From an uncultured Chitinophagaceae bacterium (GTDB lineage: Bacteria; Bacteroidota; Bacteroidia; Chitinophagales; Chitinophagaceae): a DNA stretch of 64,000 nt. Below are positions 27,201-34,366 of the stretch, in pieces; within the stretch, counting starts at the first letter, position 1, and every line of letters starts with the position of its first letter. The stretch spans positions 1-64,000 of the forward strand of contig CAKZFX010000004.1 in assembly GCA_936908745.1 (NCBI GenBank), given 5' to 3'. The translations under genes and the position numbers were made by a program. The notes under the pieces are model-generated. The model had not been told where the DNA came from. It worked only from the letters and a program-made list of their open reading frames with translations, and searched no databases.

Positions 27201-27630
27201 CGGTATTGAACCATTGGGGTGAGTTAGGCACGCACATCTGGTTGAGCACAGAGTAAACCAGCTCTTCATAGAAGACCTGTGCATCTTTTTCAGAAGCAAA
27301 ATAACCGTAGCGTTCGCCCCATACTCTCCAGCAATTGGCAAGACGGTGAGCTACTTGTTTGGCTGATGTTTCTCTTCCCAAACTTCCGTCAGGCTGAGGC
27401 ACACCGGCTTTACGAAAATACTTTTGCGCTAAAATATCGGTGGCAATCTGGCTCCACTGCCGGGGCACTTCCACATTGTTCATTTCAAACACAACTTCCC
27501 CGCTAGGGTTACGTATAACCGAAGTACGGTAGTCGTATTCAAACATATCAAACACACTTACATCGTCCCGGGTGAAGCGACGATTAAACTGCAAACCGCT
27601 TGTGGCGGATGCCTGCTTCTTATTTGCCAT
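24253..27630 (-). CDS. nrdJ: Adenosylcobalamin-dependent (class II) ribonucleotide reductase
   Basis: The 1125-residue enzyme reduces ribonucleotides to deoxyribonucleotides using a B12-derived radical. The active-site cysteines are C183 (PHACFIL), C392 in NPCSEY with N390 and E394, and C403 in TACNLAS. The 11-residue spacing matches characterised NrdJ. The C-terminal tail CNVCGHIMMRSGTCYKC is a zinc-ribbon-like redox or metal site. A lysine/serine/threonine/glutamine-rich linker near residues 830-865 joins the barrel to a C-terminal domain of about 250 residues. No nrdA/nrdB or nrdD is seen here. A PduO-type cobalamin adenosyltransferase that makes its cofactor is encoded 8 kb away at 35370. 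Confidence 0.95.
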   Translation of the reverse strand: MANKKQASATSGLQFNRRFTRDDVSVFDMFEYDYRTSVIRNPSGEVVFEMNNVEVPRQWSQIATDILAQKYFRKAGVPQPDGSLGRETSAKQVAHRLANCWRVWGERYGYFASEKDAQVFYEELVYSVLNQMCVPNSPQWFNTGLYESYGIAGKPQGHYYVDPVDGELKKSKNAYERPQPHACFILSVDDDLVNDGGIMDLWVREARIFKYGSGVGTNFSSIRGEGEKLSGGGTSSGLMSFLKIGDRAAGAIKSGGTTRRAAKMVCLDLDHPEIIQFIDWKVEEEKKVGALINAGYASDYEGEAYKTVSGQNSNNSVRIPNSFFEKLDNNEDWELKARSDGRVMKKIPARELWNKISYAAWRCADPGTQYDTTINEWHTCPEGGPIRASNPCSEYMFLDNTACNLASANLMKFYDAATNQFDVEGYEYNCRLWTVVLEVSVLMAQFPSKEVAQLSYEYRTLGLGYANLGTMLMVSGIPYDSEEARGIAGAITAIMTGISYKTSAEMAQALGAFPRYEENKEHMMRVMRNHRLAAYDADEYENLSLKPVGIKAKDCPDYLLKAACKAWDDAVELGEKYGYRNAQSTVIAPTGTIGLVMDCDTTGVEPDFALVKFKKLSGGGYFRIINQSVPTALRNLGYSEKETDAIIKYAVGAASFAGAPFINHQSLSEKGFIADEIKKLDKAAETAFEIGFVFNKYTLGEECLQRLGFTPEQYNNFEWSLLEALGFSDEQIEAANDYVCGTMMLEGAPYLKEEHLPVFDCANKCGKKGQRYIHAHGHIRMMGATQPFISGAISKTINLPHEATVEEIADAYYLSWKLGLKANALYRDGSKLSQPLSTKSDKKKKDEDKSTVDTQQSTENTQLAESNIVDLGKLTVEELLEEVQKRVQASPDTKLKRKLASIVERRSLPAKRRGFTQKAKINGQAIFLRTGEYGDGTLGEIFIDMAKEGATMRSMMNCFAISISIGLQYGVPLEEFVEKFAFTRFDPSGFVEHPNIKSTTSIVDFIFRVLGYEYLGRTDLVHVLDKPEVMNTGADDWDEIPSNGLEYAKEQELSSIRITPSAGVSPTPVKNQRTAVKAEAGLDAVSSAAKSMQSDAPACNVCGHIMMRSGTCYKCLNCGNQGGCS

Positions 27631-28058
27631 AACGAAAAGAATTTACTGGGTTATTTGGTCCTGGTTTCAAATCCAACCTCCCTGGCGAGAGGTCTCTTAC
27701 GAAAGTATTTTTTACACACAGAAATTGCAACCGAAGGATATACACATGTTGTGGATAAGCGGCAATAACCATGCTGAAGTGCTTTACAGGCTTGGATTAG
27801 CGGACTTTTTCACACCGCTTAAACAGGATTTTGAGAAATTATTTTTGGTAGTCTGGCCTGCAACTATTAAAAAATTGTTAACAAGCCCCGGAGCCAAACC
27901 CAGCAAGGGTTTCAGCCCTTTTTACCAATGAAAAAATGGGATTTCTCCAATGAAAAACCGTGTTTTTTATCCATTTGTCGTTCATAAAAAAGTAAGGATT
28001 TGATAACAGCTTTATTTTGTTCTTTTGCAAACAGGATTTTACCAGACAATAAAAAATA
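27631..28058. other. 428-nt divergent intergenic region upstream of nrdJ
   Basis: Region between the divergent nrdJ and DUF2490 starts. It holds a perfect DnaA-box 9-mer (27750-27758, TTATCCACA on the minus strand) and a small AAACCC...GGGTTT hairpin near 27896-27912. I see no convincing cobalamin riboswitch core and no clear promoter for nrdJ. Open frames across it do not look like genes. Confidence 0.4.
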
Positions 28059-28787
28059 ATGATGAACACAGCACGGCTTTTTACCTTTTTTGCTTTCTCG
28101 TTTTTATTTACCGGCTCCATTAACGCACAAACACAATTCAGCGGCTGGCTCGGCTCGTTTAATACGATTAAAACAAGCCCGAAAACAAGTATCCATCTTG
28201 ATGTGCAGTTCAGGAGTACCGATGAGATCAAACAACTGCAAACTTCTTTGTTCAGAACAGGGTTGAATTATCATCTCAACAAACGTGTCATCCTTACCGC
28301 GGGGTATGCGTATATCAGCAATAAAAAAGTGGTGGGCAACCAGTTTGGTTATACACCTGAACATCGCTTGTGGGAGCAGGCGATTCTGAATCATAAATTG
28401 AAACCTGTACTGGTCAGTCACCGCTTCCGTTTGGAACAACGTTTTATTTCCAAATCAGTGATTGAAGGCAATCAAATAGAAGATGGCCCGCGGTATGCAA
28501 ACCGCTTCCGTTATTTTATCCGCAATATTTTGCCATTAAAAAAACAGGAAACCTTTACAAAAGGTGTGTTTGCTGCTTTGCAAAACGAGGTCTTTCTCAA
28601 TTTTGGCGACAAGTCGGATGTAAACGGCAAAACCTTTGACCAAAACCGTTTATACCTTGCCGGTGGCTATCGCCTCTCTGCCAAAGCCGACCTGGAACTG
28701 GGCTATATGAACCAATATGTAAACGGGCGGGGCAGCCAATTCACTAATAATCACATTATCCAGTTGGCTGGTTACCTGCGTTTATAA
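28059..28787 (+). CDS. DUF2490 family outer-membrane beta-barrel protein
   Basis: The 242-residue protein has a signal peptide ending INAQ and alternating amphipathic strands throughout: SIHLDVQFRS, RVILTAGYAYISN, VSHRFRLEQRF, and a C-terminal strand IIQLAGYLRL ending in an aromatic-leucine pattern typical of barrels. The motif HRLWEQ followed by RLEQRF is common in DUF2490 members. Function is not known for this family. It is monocistronic, 107 nt before the next gene on the same strand. Confidence 0.75.
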   Translation: MMNTARLFTFFAFSFLFTGSINAQTQFSGWLGSFNTIKTSPKTSIHLDVQFRSTDEIKQLQTSLFRTGLNYHLNKRVILTAGYAYISNKKVVGNQFGYTPEHRLWEQAILNHKLKPVLVSHRFRLEQRFISKSVIEGNQIEDGPRYANRFRYFIRNILPLKKQETFTKGVFAALQNEVFLNFGDKSDVNGKTFDQNRLYLAGGYRLSAKADLELGYMNQYVNGRGSQFTNNHIIQLAGYLRL

Positions 28788-28893
28788 CCCTATTTGGCCA
28801 TAAAAATCAATCGAATAGGCGCTGATTTACCTTGCGGAATGCTTTGTAACTCAAAAACTTTTCGGCATTTTTGCATTAATCAACCGGTACCGG

Positions 28894-29649
28894 ATGAAGT
28901 CAATGATTTACCATTCCTTATCAGAAAAGAAGAAGCAAGGCCAAAAGTCATTTGCTGTTTTGATTGACCCCGACAAGGTCAATACAGCGGTGCTGGATGA
29001 ACTGGTGGAGCTTTCTGTGGCAGCTAAGGTCGATTACCTGCTGGTGGGTGGTAGTCTTGTGATCTCCAATCATCTTGACGAGTGTGTGCAGCAGATCAAA
29101 AAAAGCTGCGATATCCCGGTTATTCTTTTTCCCGGCAGTCCTTCGCAAGTAAGTAAGTACGCTGATGCGTTATTATACCTTTCGCTGATCTCCGGCCGCA
29201 ATCCTGAATTACTGATTGGCCAGCACGTAGTGTCTGCGCCGTTTGTAAAACAAAGCGGGTTGGAAATAATGCCTACCGGCTACATAGTGGTGGATGGCGG
29301 TGCGCCCACTACTGTTTCTTATATCAGCAACGCCGCTCCTGTGCCTGCTGATAAAAATGAGATCGCCATGTGTACGGCAATGGCGGGTGAAATGCTGGGC
29401 ATGAAACTGATCTACATGGATGCCGGCAGCGGTGCAAGACGTCCTATCACCGAAGGCATGATCGAAGCGGTGGCCAAACATATTGAAGCGCCGTTGATCA
29501 TTGGCGGCGGTATCACCGATCCTGAAAAAGCGTATTTGAATTGCAAAGCCGGTGCAGATGTAATTGTTGTTGGTAATGCGATTGAAAAAGACGCTTCACT
29601 GATCAAGGAAATGAGTGATGCCATCCATGCTATTCCTGTTAAAGCATAA
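28894..29649 (+). CDS. Geranylgeranylglyceryl phosphate synthase family protein
   Basis: The 251-residue TIM-barrel enzyme belongs to the GGGP synthase/PcrB family. It joins a polyprenyl diphosphate to sn-glycerol-1-phosphate, the first step of archaeal-type ether lipids. Signatures are LIDPDK at 23-28, VGGSLV, ILFPGSP, PTGYIVVDGG, YMDAGSGA, IIGGGIT and the phosphate-binding VVGNAIE near the C-terminus. Biochemically studied Bacteroidota homologues make geranylgeranylglyceryl phosphate, while Bacillus PcrB uses heptaprenyl diphosphate. The true product here is not known. The stop overlaps the end of the convergent gene by 11 nt. Confidence 0.88.
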   Translation: MKSMIYHSLSEKKKQGQKSFAVLIDPDKVNTAVLDELVELSVAAKVDYLLVGGSLVISNHLDECVQQIKKSCDIPVILFPGSPSQVSKYADALLYLSLISGRNPELLIGQHVVSAPFVKQSGLEIMPTGYIVVDGGAPTTVSYISNAAPVPADKNEIAMCTAMAGEMLGMKLIYMDAGSGARRPITEGMIEAVAKHIEAPLIIGGGITDPEKAYLNCKAGADVIVVGNAIEKDASLIKEMSDAIHAIPVKA

Positions 29650-30067
29650 GCGCAGTTGTTGACCCACTGCAATTTTTCTTTTCATCAATAATCAATGTGA
29701 CAGGCTGTTTAAAGTAATATTTTACCATCCGGCCATTTTGTTCTGCTGGTTGCCATTGGTGCGGGTATTGTTCCAATACTTCTTTCAGCTTTTCCCCGAT
29801 TCCAAAACCGGGATCATTCATAACTGTACGTACGTTCACCATACCTTCTTTGTCAATAATAATCTGAAAGTTGATTGTATATTTTCCGGGAGTTAATGAA
29901 TCAGTGGGCAATTGATCTGCCTGCGAATGTTGATGAATATATTGATACCAATAACGAAAATCGGTACAGGGATCTGTGTTAATCGCCCAACACCTGAATG
30001 ATTGTTCCTGCGCTGACAATTGCGCAGTTAAAAACGCCGAAACGAACAGGCAAAAAAATACTCTCAT
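29639..30067 (-). CDS. Secreted TonB-C-terminal-like protein
   Basis: The 142-residue protein has a signal peptide (TAQLSAQ) and then a domain resembling the TonB C-terminal fold: GKYTINFQIIIDKEGMVNV, DPGFGIGEKLKEVLEQYPHQWQPA, VKYYFKQPVTLII. There is no membrane anchor or proline-rich spacer, so it is not a working energy-transducing TonB and is probably a free periplasmic or surface protein. Two cysteines (CWAINTDPC) could form a disulfide. It may be in one transcript with the similar gene at 30119, 51 nt upstream. The convergent overlap with the preceding gene is 11 nt. Confidence 0.65.
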   Translation of the reverse strand: MRVFFCLFVSAFLTAQLSAQEQSFRCWAINTDPCTDFRYWYQYIHQHSQADQLPTDSLTPGKYTINFQIIIDKEGMVNVRTVMNDPGFGIGEKLKEVLEQYPHQWQPAEQNGRMVKYYFKQPVTLIIDEKKNCSGSTTALML

Positions 30068-30118
30068 CCTTTATAGATAAGAGTAAAAATCTTGTTTTTT
30101 CCATAACGGAAACCGTTA

Positions 30119-30700
30119 TTATTTAGTGAAACTCAGCACCTGTTTTTTGTTCACTTTTCTTGGCTTACCGTTGCTGAGTACAGCCGGGGCCATTTTAGGT
30201 GCGCCGGAAAGTATGCGTTCCTTGATTTGATTTTCTAAGAAAGAATTAGAAGGGTCAGACGAAACGTTATTAACGCCTACCGAACCATCCACATCTATTT
30301 CATAATCAATCAGCACCGAATACACTCCGTCTTTCAACTTCTTGGAAGGAATGACTTCGGTGCGTATATCCGTGTTCAGCTTTTCGATAAACTCTTTCCA
30401 AAGCGTATTATTATCCTTTGCAATTTCTTTGGAAGCCGATACCACGTTATCCTTGATCCATTCTTTTTTTACAGAATCTGCCACGACCACCGCTCTTACC
30501 GCAGAGTCTCTTGCTGCAATTTCACGGGTCTTTTTTTCGCTGGTATCAATCTTTGTTTTCAGGTCATCCGATTGTTTTACCACGGAGCCTGTATCATTTT
30601 TCAAACGACCGCCATACAATGCATCTTTCAATGATTGCTGGGCATTGAGGGCAACGGAAAAACTGATGGCCAAAAGGAAGAAAAGGAATTTCATCTGCAA
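30119..30700 (-). CDS. Secreted protein with TonB-C-like C-terminal domain
   Basis: The 193-residue protein has a signal peptide (SVALNAQ), a charged region rich in K, D, S and A (about residues 40-100, possibly helical) and a C-terminal domain. That domain's LIDYEIDVDGSVGVNNVSSD, ENQIKERILSGAPKMAPAVL and KPRKVNKKQVLSF follow the pattern of TonB C-terminal domains. The second Met (position 3, at 30694) gives an equally good signal peptide. It is followed by a similar but shorter gene, which suggests paralogues. Confidence 0.65.
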   Translation of the reverse strand: MQMKFLFFLLAISFSVALNAQQSLKDALYGGRLKNDTGSVVKQSDDLKTKIDTSEKKTREIAARDSAVRAVVVADSVKKEWIKDNVVSASKEIAKDNNTLWKEFIEKLNTDIRTEVIPSKKLKDGVYSVLIDYEIDVDGSVGVNNVSSDPSNSFLENQIKERILSGAPKMAPAVLSNGKPRKVNKKQVLSFTK

Positions 30701-30754
30701 TTGTTTAATAATGATTTAATGGATGAATCCCGTAAGCAGGAATGCAATTTACGC

Positions 30755-30780
30755 CAAAAAAACAGGCCCCATGAGGGCCT
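30755..30780 (-). terminator. Intrinsic terminator after deoxynucleoside kinase
   Basis: On the minus strand AGGCCC-TCATG-GGGCCT is followed by G and a run of Ts. It lies 30 nt past the kinase stop codon. Confidence 0.8.
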
Positions 30781-30809
30781 TATAAGAATTTAACAAAGCG
30801 GCTCGCGGC

Positions 30810-31445
30810 TCAGAACAGACCGTAGAGCTCAGCGTCCACCTTGCGGATAATTTCCCCAAAATCCTCGTCTCTCTCGGCAAATTTGTTCTTGTCCACATCT
30901 ATCACCAGCAGTTTGCCTTCTTTATAGTCGCCGATCCATTTATTGTAGTATTCGTTCAGGCGTTTCAGGTAATCGAGACGGATATTCTCTTCATATTCCC
31001 TTCCTCTTTTCTGTATCTGCCCTACCAGCGTAGGTACAGAAGCATTCAGGTAGATCAGCAGGTCGGGCGGCTGCACCAGCGTTTTTAAGGTCTGGAAAAA
31101 ATGATAGTAGTTATCAAAGTCTCTTTTGCTCATCAGGCCCATTTCGTGCAGGTTGGGTGCAAAGATGTTGGCATCTTCATAGATCGTTCTGTCCTGTATA
31201 ATTGTTTCCGTGCCTTGCTGTATATCCACCAGTTGGCGCAGGCGGCTGTTCAAAAAGAAGATCTGCAGGTTGAAACTCCAGCGTGGCATGTCTTCATAAA
31301 AATCCATCAGGTAGGGATTATGGTCCACATCTTCAAAGTTGGGGATCCATTTGTAATGCTTTGCCAGCATCTCCGTCAACGTTGTTTTGCCAGCGCCAAT
31401 ATTTCCCGCTACTGCAATATGCTTTGGTTTTTTTGCTTTTGCCAT
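30810..31445 (-). CDS. Deoxynucleoside kinase
   Basis: The 211-residue P-loop kinase phosphorylates deoxynucleosides (dA/dG or dC type) for nucleotide salvage. Features are the P-loop GNIGAGKT at 14-21, FEDVDHNPYL at the substrate pocket, the IQDRTIYEDANIF motif with the catalytic D-R pair, and the LID region RGREYEENIRLDYL. The length fits the dCK/dGK family. The exact base preference cannot be told. It is separated from trpS by 61 nt with a possible own promoter, and ends at a strong terminator. Confidence 0.9.
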   Translation of the reverse strand: MAKAKKPKHIAVAGNIGAGKTTLTEMLAKHYKWIPNFEDVDHNPYLMDFYEDMPRWSFNLQIFFLNSRLRQLVDIQQGTETIIQDRTIYEDANIFAPNLHEMGLMSKRDFDNYYHFFQTLKTLVQPPDLLIYLNASVPTLVGQIQKRGREYEENIRLDYLKRLNEYYNKWIGDYKEGKLLVIDVDKNKFAERDEDFGEIIRKVDAELYGLF

Positions 31446-31482
31446 GCTTGTTTGATAAGGTAATTAAACAGTCAGATCAATT

Positions 31483-31490
31483 CAAATCTA
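31483..31490 (-). promoter_or_regulatory. Possible -7 box for deoxynucleoside kinase (TAGATTTG)
   Basis: TAGATTTG on the minus strand fits TAnnTTTG and lies 37 nt before the kinase ATG. A TTG lies 17 nt upstream of it, slightly short of the usual spacing. Confidence 0.35.
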
Positions 31491-31506
31491 AGTCTTATAT
31501 CGTAAA

Positions 31507-32511
31507 TCAAAAATAATTTAGCCCTATGGATTCCCGCACCAGCGCCATCGTGGCGGCAGCGCTTTTCCGGGCTTTTTCAGCACCTTTTTCCATCACTTCC
31601 TGCAGGTATTTTTCATCGGCCTGGATGGCTTTTGCTTTCTCACGGATGGGGCTGATGAATTTTACCATATCCTCACCCAGTTGCTTTTTCATATCGCCAT
31701 AGCGGATAGAACAGTTGTTATAATCCGCTTCAAATTTTTGGATCACGGCTTCGTCACTCACCAACCGCATCAGCAGGAAAAGGTTTTCAATATAATCCGG
31801 CTTAGGTGTATCAGGCTCTGTCGGCCCGGCATCTGTTTTGGCTTTCATCACTTTCTTACGGATCAGTTCATCGTCATCCGACAAATACAAAGTAGCATAT
31901 TGATTTTCGCTTTTGCTCATTTTACCTGTGCCGTCAAGGCTTGGCACTTTTACTAACTCATCGCCATAATTAAAAGCCTGTGGTTCGGGGAACACATCGC
32001 CATAACGATGATTGAAACGGTTGGCAAAATTGCGGGCCATTTCCAGGTGTTGTTCCTGGTCTTTACCAACGGGAACATATAAAGCACGATGTAAAATAAT
32101 ATCGGCTGTCTGCAATACAGGATAAGTCAGCAAACCGGCGTTTACATTCTCGGGATGCTGTCTTACTTTTTCTTTAAAGGTGACTGTTTTTTCCAGTTCC
32201 CCTTTATAGGCCAGCATATTCAGGTAGAGATACAATTCGGATGTTTCGTAAATATGGCTTTGGCAATAGAACGCTGCTTTGTCAGGATCCAATCCGCAGG
32301 CTATATTTTCAGCCAGCACACGATGCACATTTTCTTTCAACGCTTTGGTATCCGGGTGCGTGGTCAGTGAATGCAGGTCGGCCACCATGAAATAGCATTC
32401 AAAATCATTCTGCATGCGCACATAATTGCGTACAGCGCCAAAATAGTTGCCAAGGTGCAAATATCCTGTCGGCCGGATGCCACTCATTACAATAGGTTTC
32501 TTCAGGCTCAT
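31507..32511 (-). CDS. trpS: Tryptophanyl-tRNA synthetase
   Basis: The 334-residue class I aminoacyl-tRNA synthetase charges tRNA-Trp. The HIGH-like motif is HLGN at 19-22 (GYLHLGNYFGA), the KMSKS motif is at 197-201 (GTGKMSKSEN), and the tryptophan-site stretch YPVLQTADIILH is present. The length is normal for bacterial TrpS. The start MSLKKPIVMSGIRPTG is the usual family start. It is divergent from gatC, with phrase-like repeats and a hairpin between them. No leader peptide or T-box is seen. Confidence 0.97.
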   Translation of the reverse strand: MSLKKPIVMSGIRPTGYLHLGNYFGAVRNYVRMQNDFECYFMVADLHSLTTHPDTKALKENVHRVLAENIACGLDPDKAAFYCQSHIYETSELYLYLNMLAYKGELEKTVTFKEKVRQHPENVNAGLLTYPVLQTADIILHRALYVPVGKDQEQHLEMARNFANRFNHRYGDVFPEPQAFNYGDELVKVPSLDGTGKMSKSENQYATLYLSDDDELIRKKVMKAKTDAGPTEPDTPKPDYIENLFLLMRLVSDEAVIQKFEADYNNCSIRYGDMKKQLGEDMVKFISPIREKAKAIQADEKYLQEVMEKGAEKARKSAAATMALVRESIGLNYF

Positions 32512-32519
32512 AAGGCGGC

Positions 32520-32575
32520 GAAGATAAATTTAAGTTTATAGTTTATGGATTGTAGTTTATAGTTTTTTTAGAGGG
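32520..32575. repeat. AGTTTATAGTTTATGG-type phrase repeat
   Basis: Low-complexity intergenic sequence built from repeated AGTTTATAG/GTTTATGGATTG words between trpS and gatC. It has the same style as the TTTAAAC words at 4735-4770 and 6945-6965. Confidence 0.4.
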
Positions 32576-32602
32576 TGCTCCCCGCCTGCTTTTGCGTTCA
32601 TT

Positions 32603-32645
32603 GCCTGTCAGCCACCGGTCAAAAACCTGTCGGTGGCTGACAGGC
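32603..32645. repeat. Perfect 15-bp inverted repeat upstream of gatC
   Basis: GCCTGTCAGCCACCG (32603-32617) and CGGTGGCTGACAGGC (32631-32645) are exact complements around a 13-nt loop. No T-run follows, so it is not a standard terminator. It ends 19 nt before the gatC start, and a TATATTTG box lies between (32653-32660). Confidence 0.85.
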
Positions 32646-32664
32646 GATAAACTATATTTGTACG

Positions 32665-32955
32665 ATGGAAGTCAATGATGAACTGGTAAACAAGCTGGCC
32701 CGTCTTTCCCGGCTGCGTTTTGATCCTCTTGAAAAAGAAGCGATTAAAAACGACCTGCAACGCATGATCGGTTTCGTGGAAAAACTCGACGAACTGGCTC
32801 TCGAAGGCGTACAGCCGCTCCTCCACATGACCGATGATGTAAATGTGCTGCGTGAAGATGTGGTAAAAGGCTCTGTGTCAAGAGAGGAAGCATTGAAAAA
32901 TGCCCCGATGCATGATGACCAGTTTTTTAAAGTACCCAAAGTGATAAAGAAATAA
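32665..32955 (+). CDS. gatC: Asp/Glu-tRNA amidotransferase subunit C
   Basis: The 96-residue GatC is the small clamp subunit that holds GatA and GatB together in the amidotransferase turning Glu-tRNA-Gln (or Asp-tRNA-Asn) into the amide form. The N-terminal ELVNKLARLSRLRF and the middle LQRMIGFVEKLDEL with VQPLLHMTDDVNVLREDVV are family hallmarks. gatA and gatB are not in the window, so the subunits are not in one operon. The gene is followed after a single base by an ABC ATPase gene, indicating co-transcription. Confidence 0.93.
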   Translation: MEVNDELVNKLARLSRLRFDPLEKEAIKNDLQRMIGFVEKLDELALEGVQPLLHMTDDVNVLREDVVKGSVSREEALKNAPMHDDQFFKVPKVIKK

Positions 32956-32956
32956 C

Positions 32957-33661
32957 ATGAGCAGCATTATTCATTTAGAGAACATTCAGAAAAGCTATTT
33001 CATGGGCAAACATGAATTGCAGGTGCTCAAAGGAGTATCACTGGATATCTTTAAAAATGAATACGTGGCGCTGATGGGACCTTCGGGCTCGGGCAAAAGC
33101 ACCCTGATGAATATCTTAGGCTGCCTTGATACACCCAGTGCCGGAAGCTATATATTGAACGGACAGGATGTCAGTAAAATGGAAGATAACTCACTGGCGA
33201 CTGTGCGCAACAAAGAGATCGGTTTTGTATTCCAGCAGTTCAATTTATTGCCCCGCCTCACCGCATTGGAAAATGTAGCCCTGCCATTAGTATATGCAGG
33301 TATTGGCAAAAAGATACGGAATGAAAAAGCCATGCACGTTTTAGAACTCGTGCATCTTACTGACCGCAGCCATCACAAACCCAATGAGCTTTCGGGCGGT
33401 CAATGCCAGCGGGTGGCCATTGCAAGGGCATTGGTGAATGACCCTTCACTTGTATTAGCCGATGAACCGACAGGTAACCTCGACACTAAAACCTCCTACG
33501 AGATCATGGATATTTTCGGGCAGATACATAGCGGCGGTAATACGGTTGTATTAGTTACCCACGAAGAGGATATTGCCAATCATGCTAAAAGAATCATCCG
33601 GTTGAGGGATGGGGTGATTGAGAGTGATAAGAGGAAGGAGGAAGTGGCGCAGGGTTTATGA
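32957..33661 (+). CDS. MacB/LolD-type ABC transporter ATP-binding protein
   Basis: The 234-residue ATPase has Walker A GPSGSGKST, the Q-loop FVFQQFNLLPRLTA, the signature LSGGQCQRVAIARAL, Walker B LVLADEPTGNLD and the H-loop VTHEED. NLDTKTSYEIMDIF is typical of the MacB/FtsE/LolD group that powers mechanotransmission-type ABC systems (lipoprotein release or efflux). Its permease is not encoded next to it. It starts one base after the gatC stop. A second, different ATPase of this group is at 36020. Confidence 0.88.
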   Translation: MSSIIHLENIQKSYFMGKHELQVLKGVSLDIFKNEYVALMGPSGSGKSTLMNILGCLDTPSAGSYILNGQDVSKMEDNSLATVRNKEIGFVFQQFNLLPRLTALENVALPLVYAGIGKKIRNEKAMHVLELVHLTDRSHHKPNELSGGQCQRVAIARALVNDPSLVLADEPTGNLDTKTSYEIMDIFGQIHSGGNTVVLVTHEEDIANHAKRIIRLRDGVIESDKRKEEVAQGL

Positions 33662-33680
33662 TTACCGCTAAAAAGTTGCA

Positions 33681-34280
33681 TTAAAGATTCTTGAAAAGCA
33701 TTCCGAAATAACAACCTCCATGATTTTGACCTCCGCTAAATGTATCTCCATAAAAAGGTGAGATTGTAAACCATAGCTTATCATTTATTTTGAAATGGTT
33801 AGAGATCATTCCTATTAAACCAAATCCATTCTCGGAATAAGTTGACTGGTACTGACTGCTTGTGGAATGCAACACTAATGACCCTCTGCCAAATTCAGTA
33901 TAGCTACTTCTTATTGGTAATTGATCATATGGAGGATTCAATTTTCCTTTCCATTTAATAATGTTATAGTTAATACCGATTGAAGGAATGAGTTTATACT
34001 TTTTGTTAGAGACAAGCTTATAATTAATCTGCTGAGTTAGTTGATAAATATTGCTTCTAAAATCACCATCGATAAACTTGTTATACTTCCACATCCATAA
34101 TCCTCCGATATAAGTGGAAGTTGAAATTTTTCGTTCTTCAAAAAAAGTCTTACCGACTCTTATACCGCTACCCAACAAATACTGCTTCCCATGACTAACA
34201 AAAGGCACACTAACTTCAACCTGTGCATTTACCTTGACGCAAACAAAAAAAAAGACAATAGTTAGAAATCTTTTATTCAT
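33681..34280 (-). CDS. Secreted protein of unknown function, probably a small outer-membrane barrel
   Basis: The 199-residue protein has a signal peptide (VCVKVNAQ) and a mature part rich in alternating hydrophobic and polar residues, glycine, tyrosine and serine: GSGIRVGKTF, YIGGLWMWKY, LIPSIGINYNIIKW, LWFTISPFYGDTF. This suggests a beta-barrel. I do not recognise a family. The DNA here is more AT-rich than its neighbours, and the next 700 bp upstream hold decayed genes, so this stretch may be a recently acquired or unstable island. Confidence 0.6.
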   Translation of the reverse strand: MNKRFLTIVFFFVCVKVNAQVEVSVPFVSHGKQYLLGSGIRVGKTFFEERKISTSTYIGGLWMWKYNKFIDGDFRSNIYQLTQQINYKLVSNKKYKLIPSIGINYNIIKWKGKLNPPYDQLPIRSSYTEFGRGSLVLHSTSSQYQSTYSENGFGLIGMISNHFKINDKLWFTISPFYGDTFSGGQNHGGCYFGMLFKNL

Positions 34281-34366
34281 AATATTAATATCGTAAGAGC
34301 CTAAATATTTTACAAAAGGAAAATGGAATGGTGTAATAGGGCAATGCCGGTGTCAGTGTAATTGAT

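Noticed and set aside
27750..27758. DnaA box as a sign of a replication origin
   Set aside because: Only one clear 9-mer, about half a copy is expected by chance in a window of this size, and no dnaA/dnaN genes or AT-rich unwinding region lie nearby.
27572..27931. 119-codon rightward open frame across the nrdJ start
   Set aside because: It begins inside nrdJ on the opposite strand, has no recognisable domain or signal, and its composition looks like a shadow frame.
27631..28058. Cobalamin riboswitch before nrdJ
   Set aside because: The B12-box core and flanking conserved stems could not be found on the minus strand.
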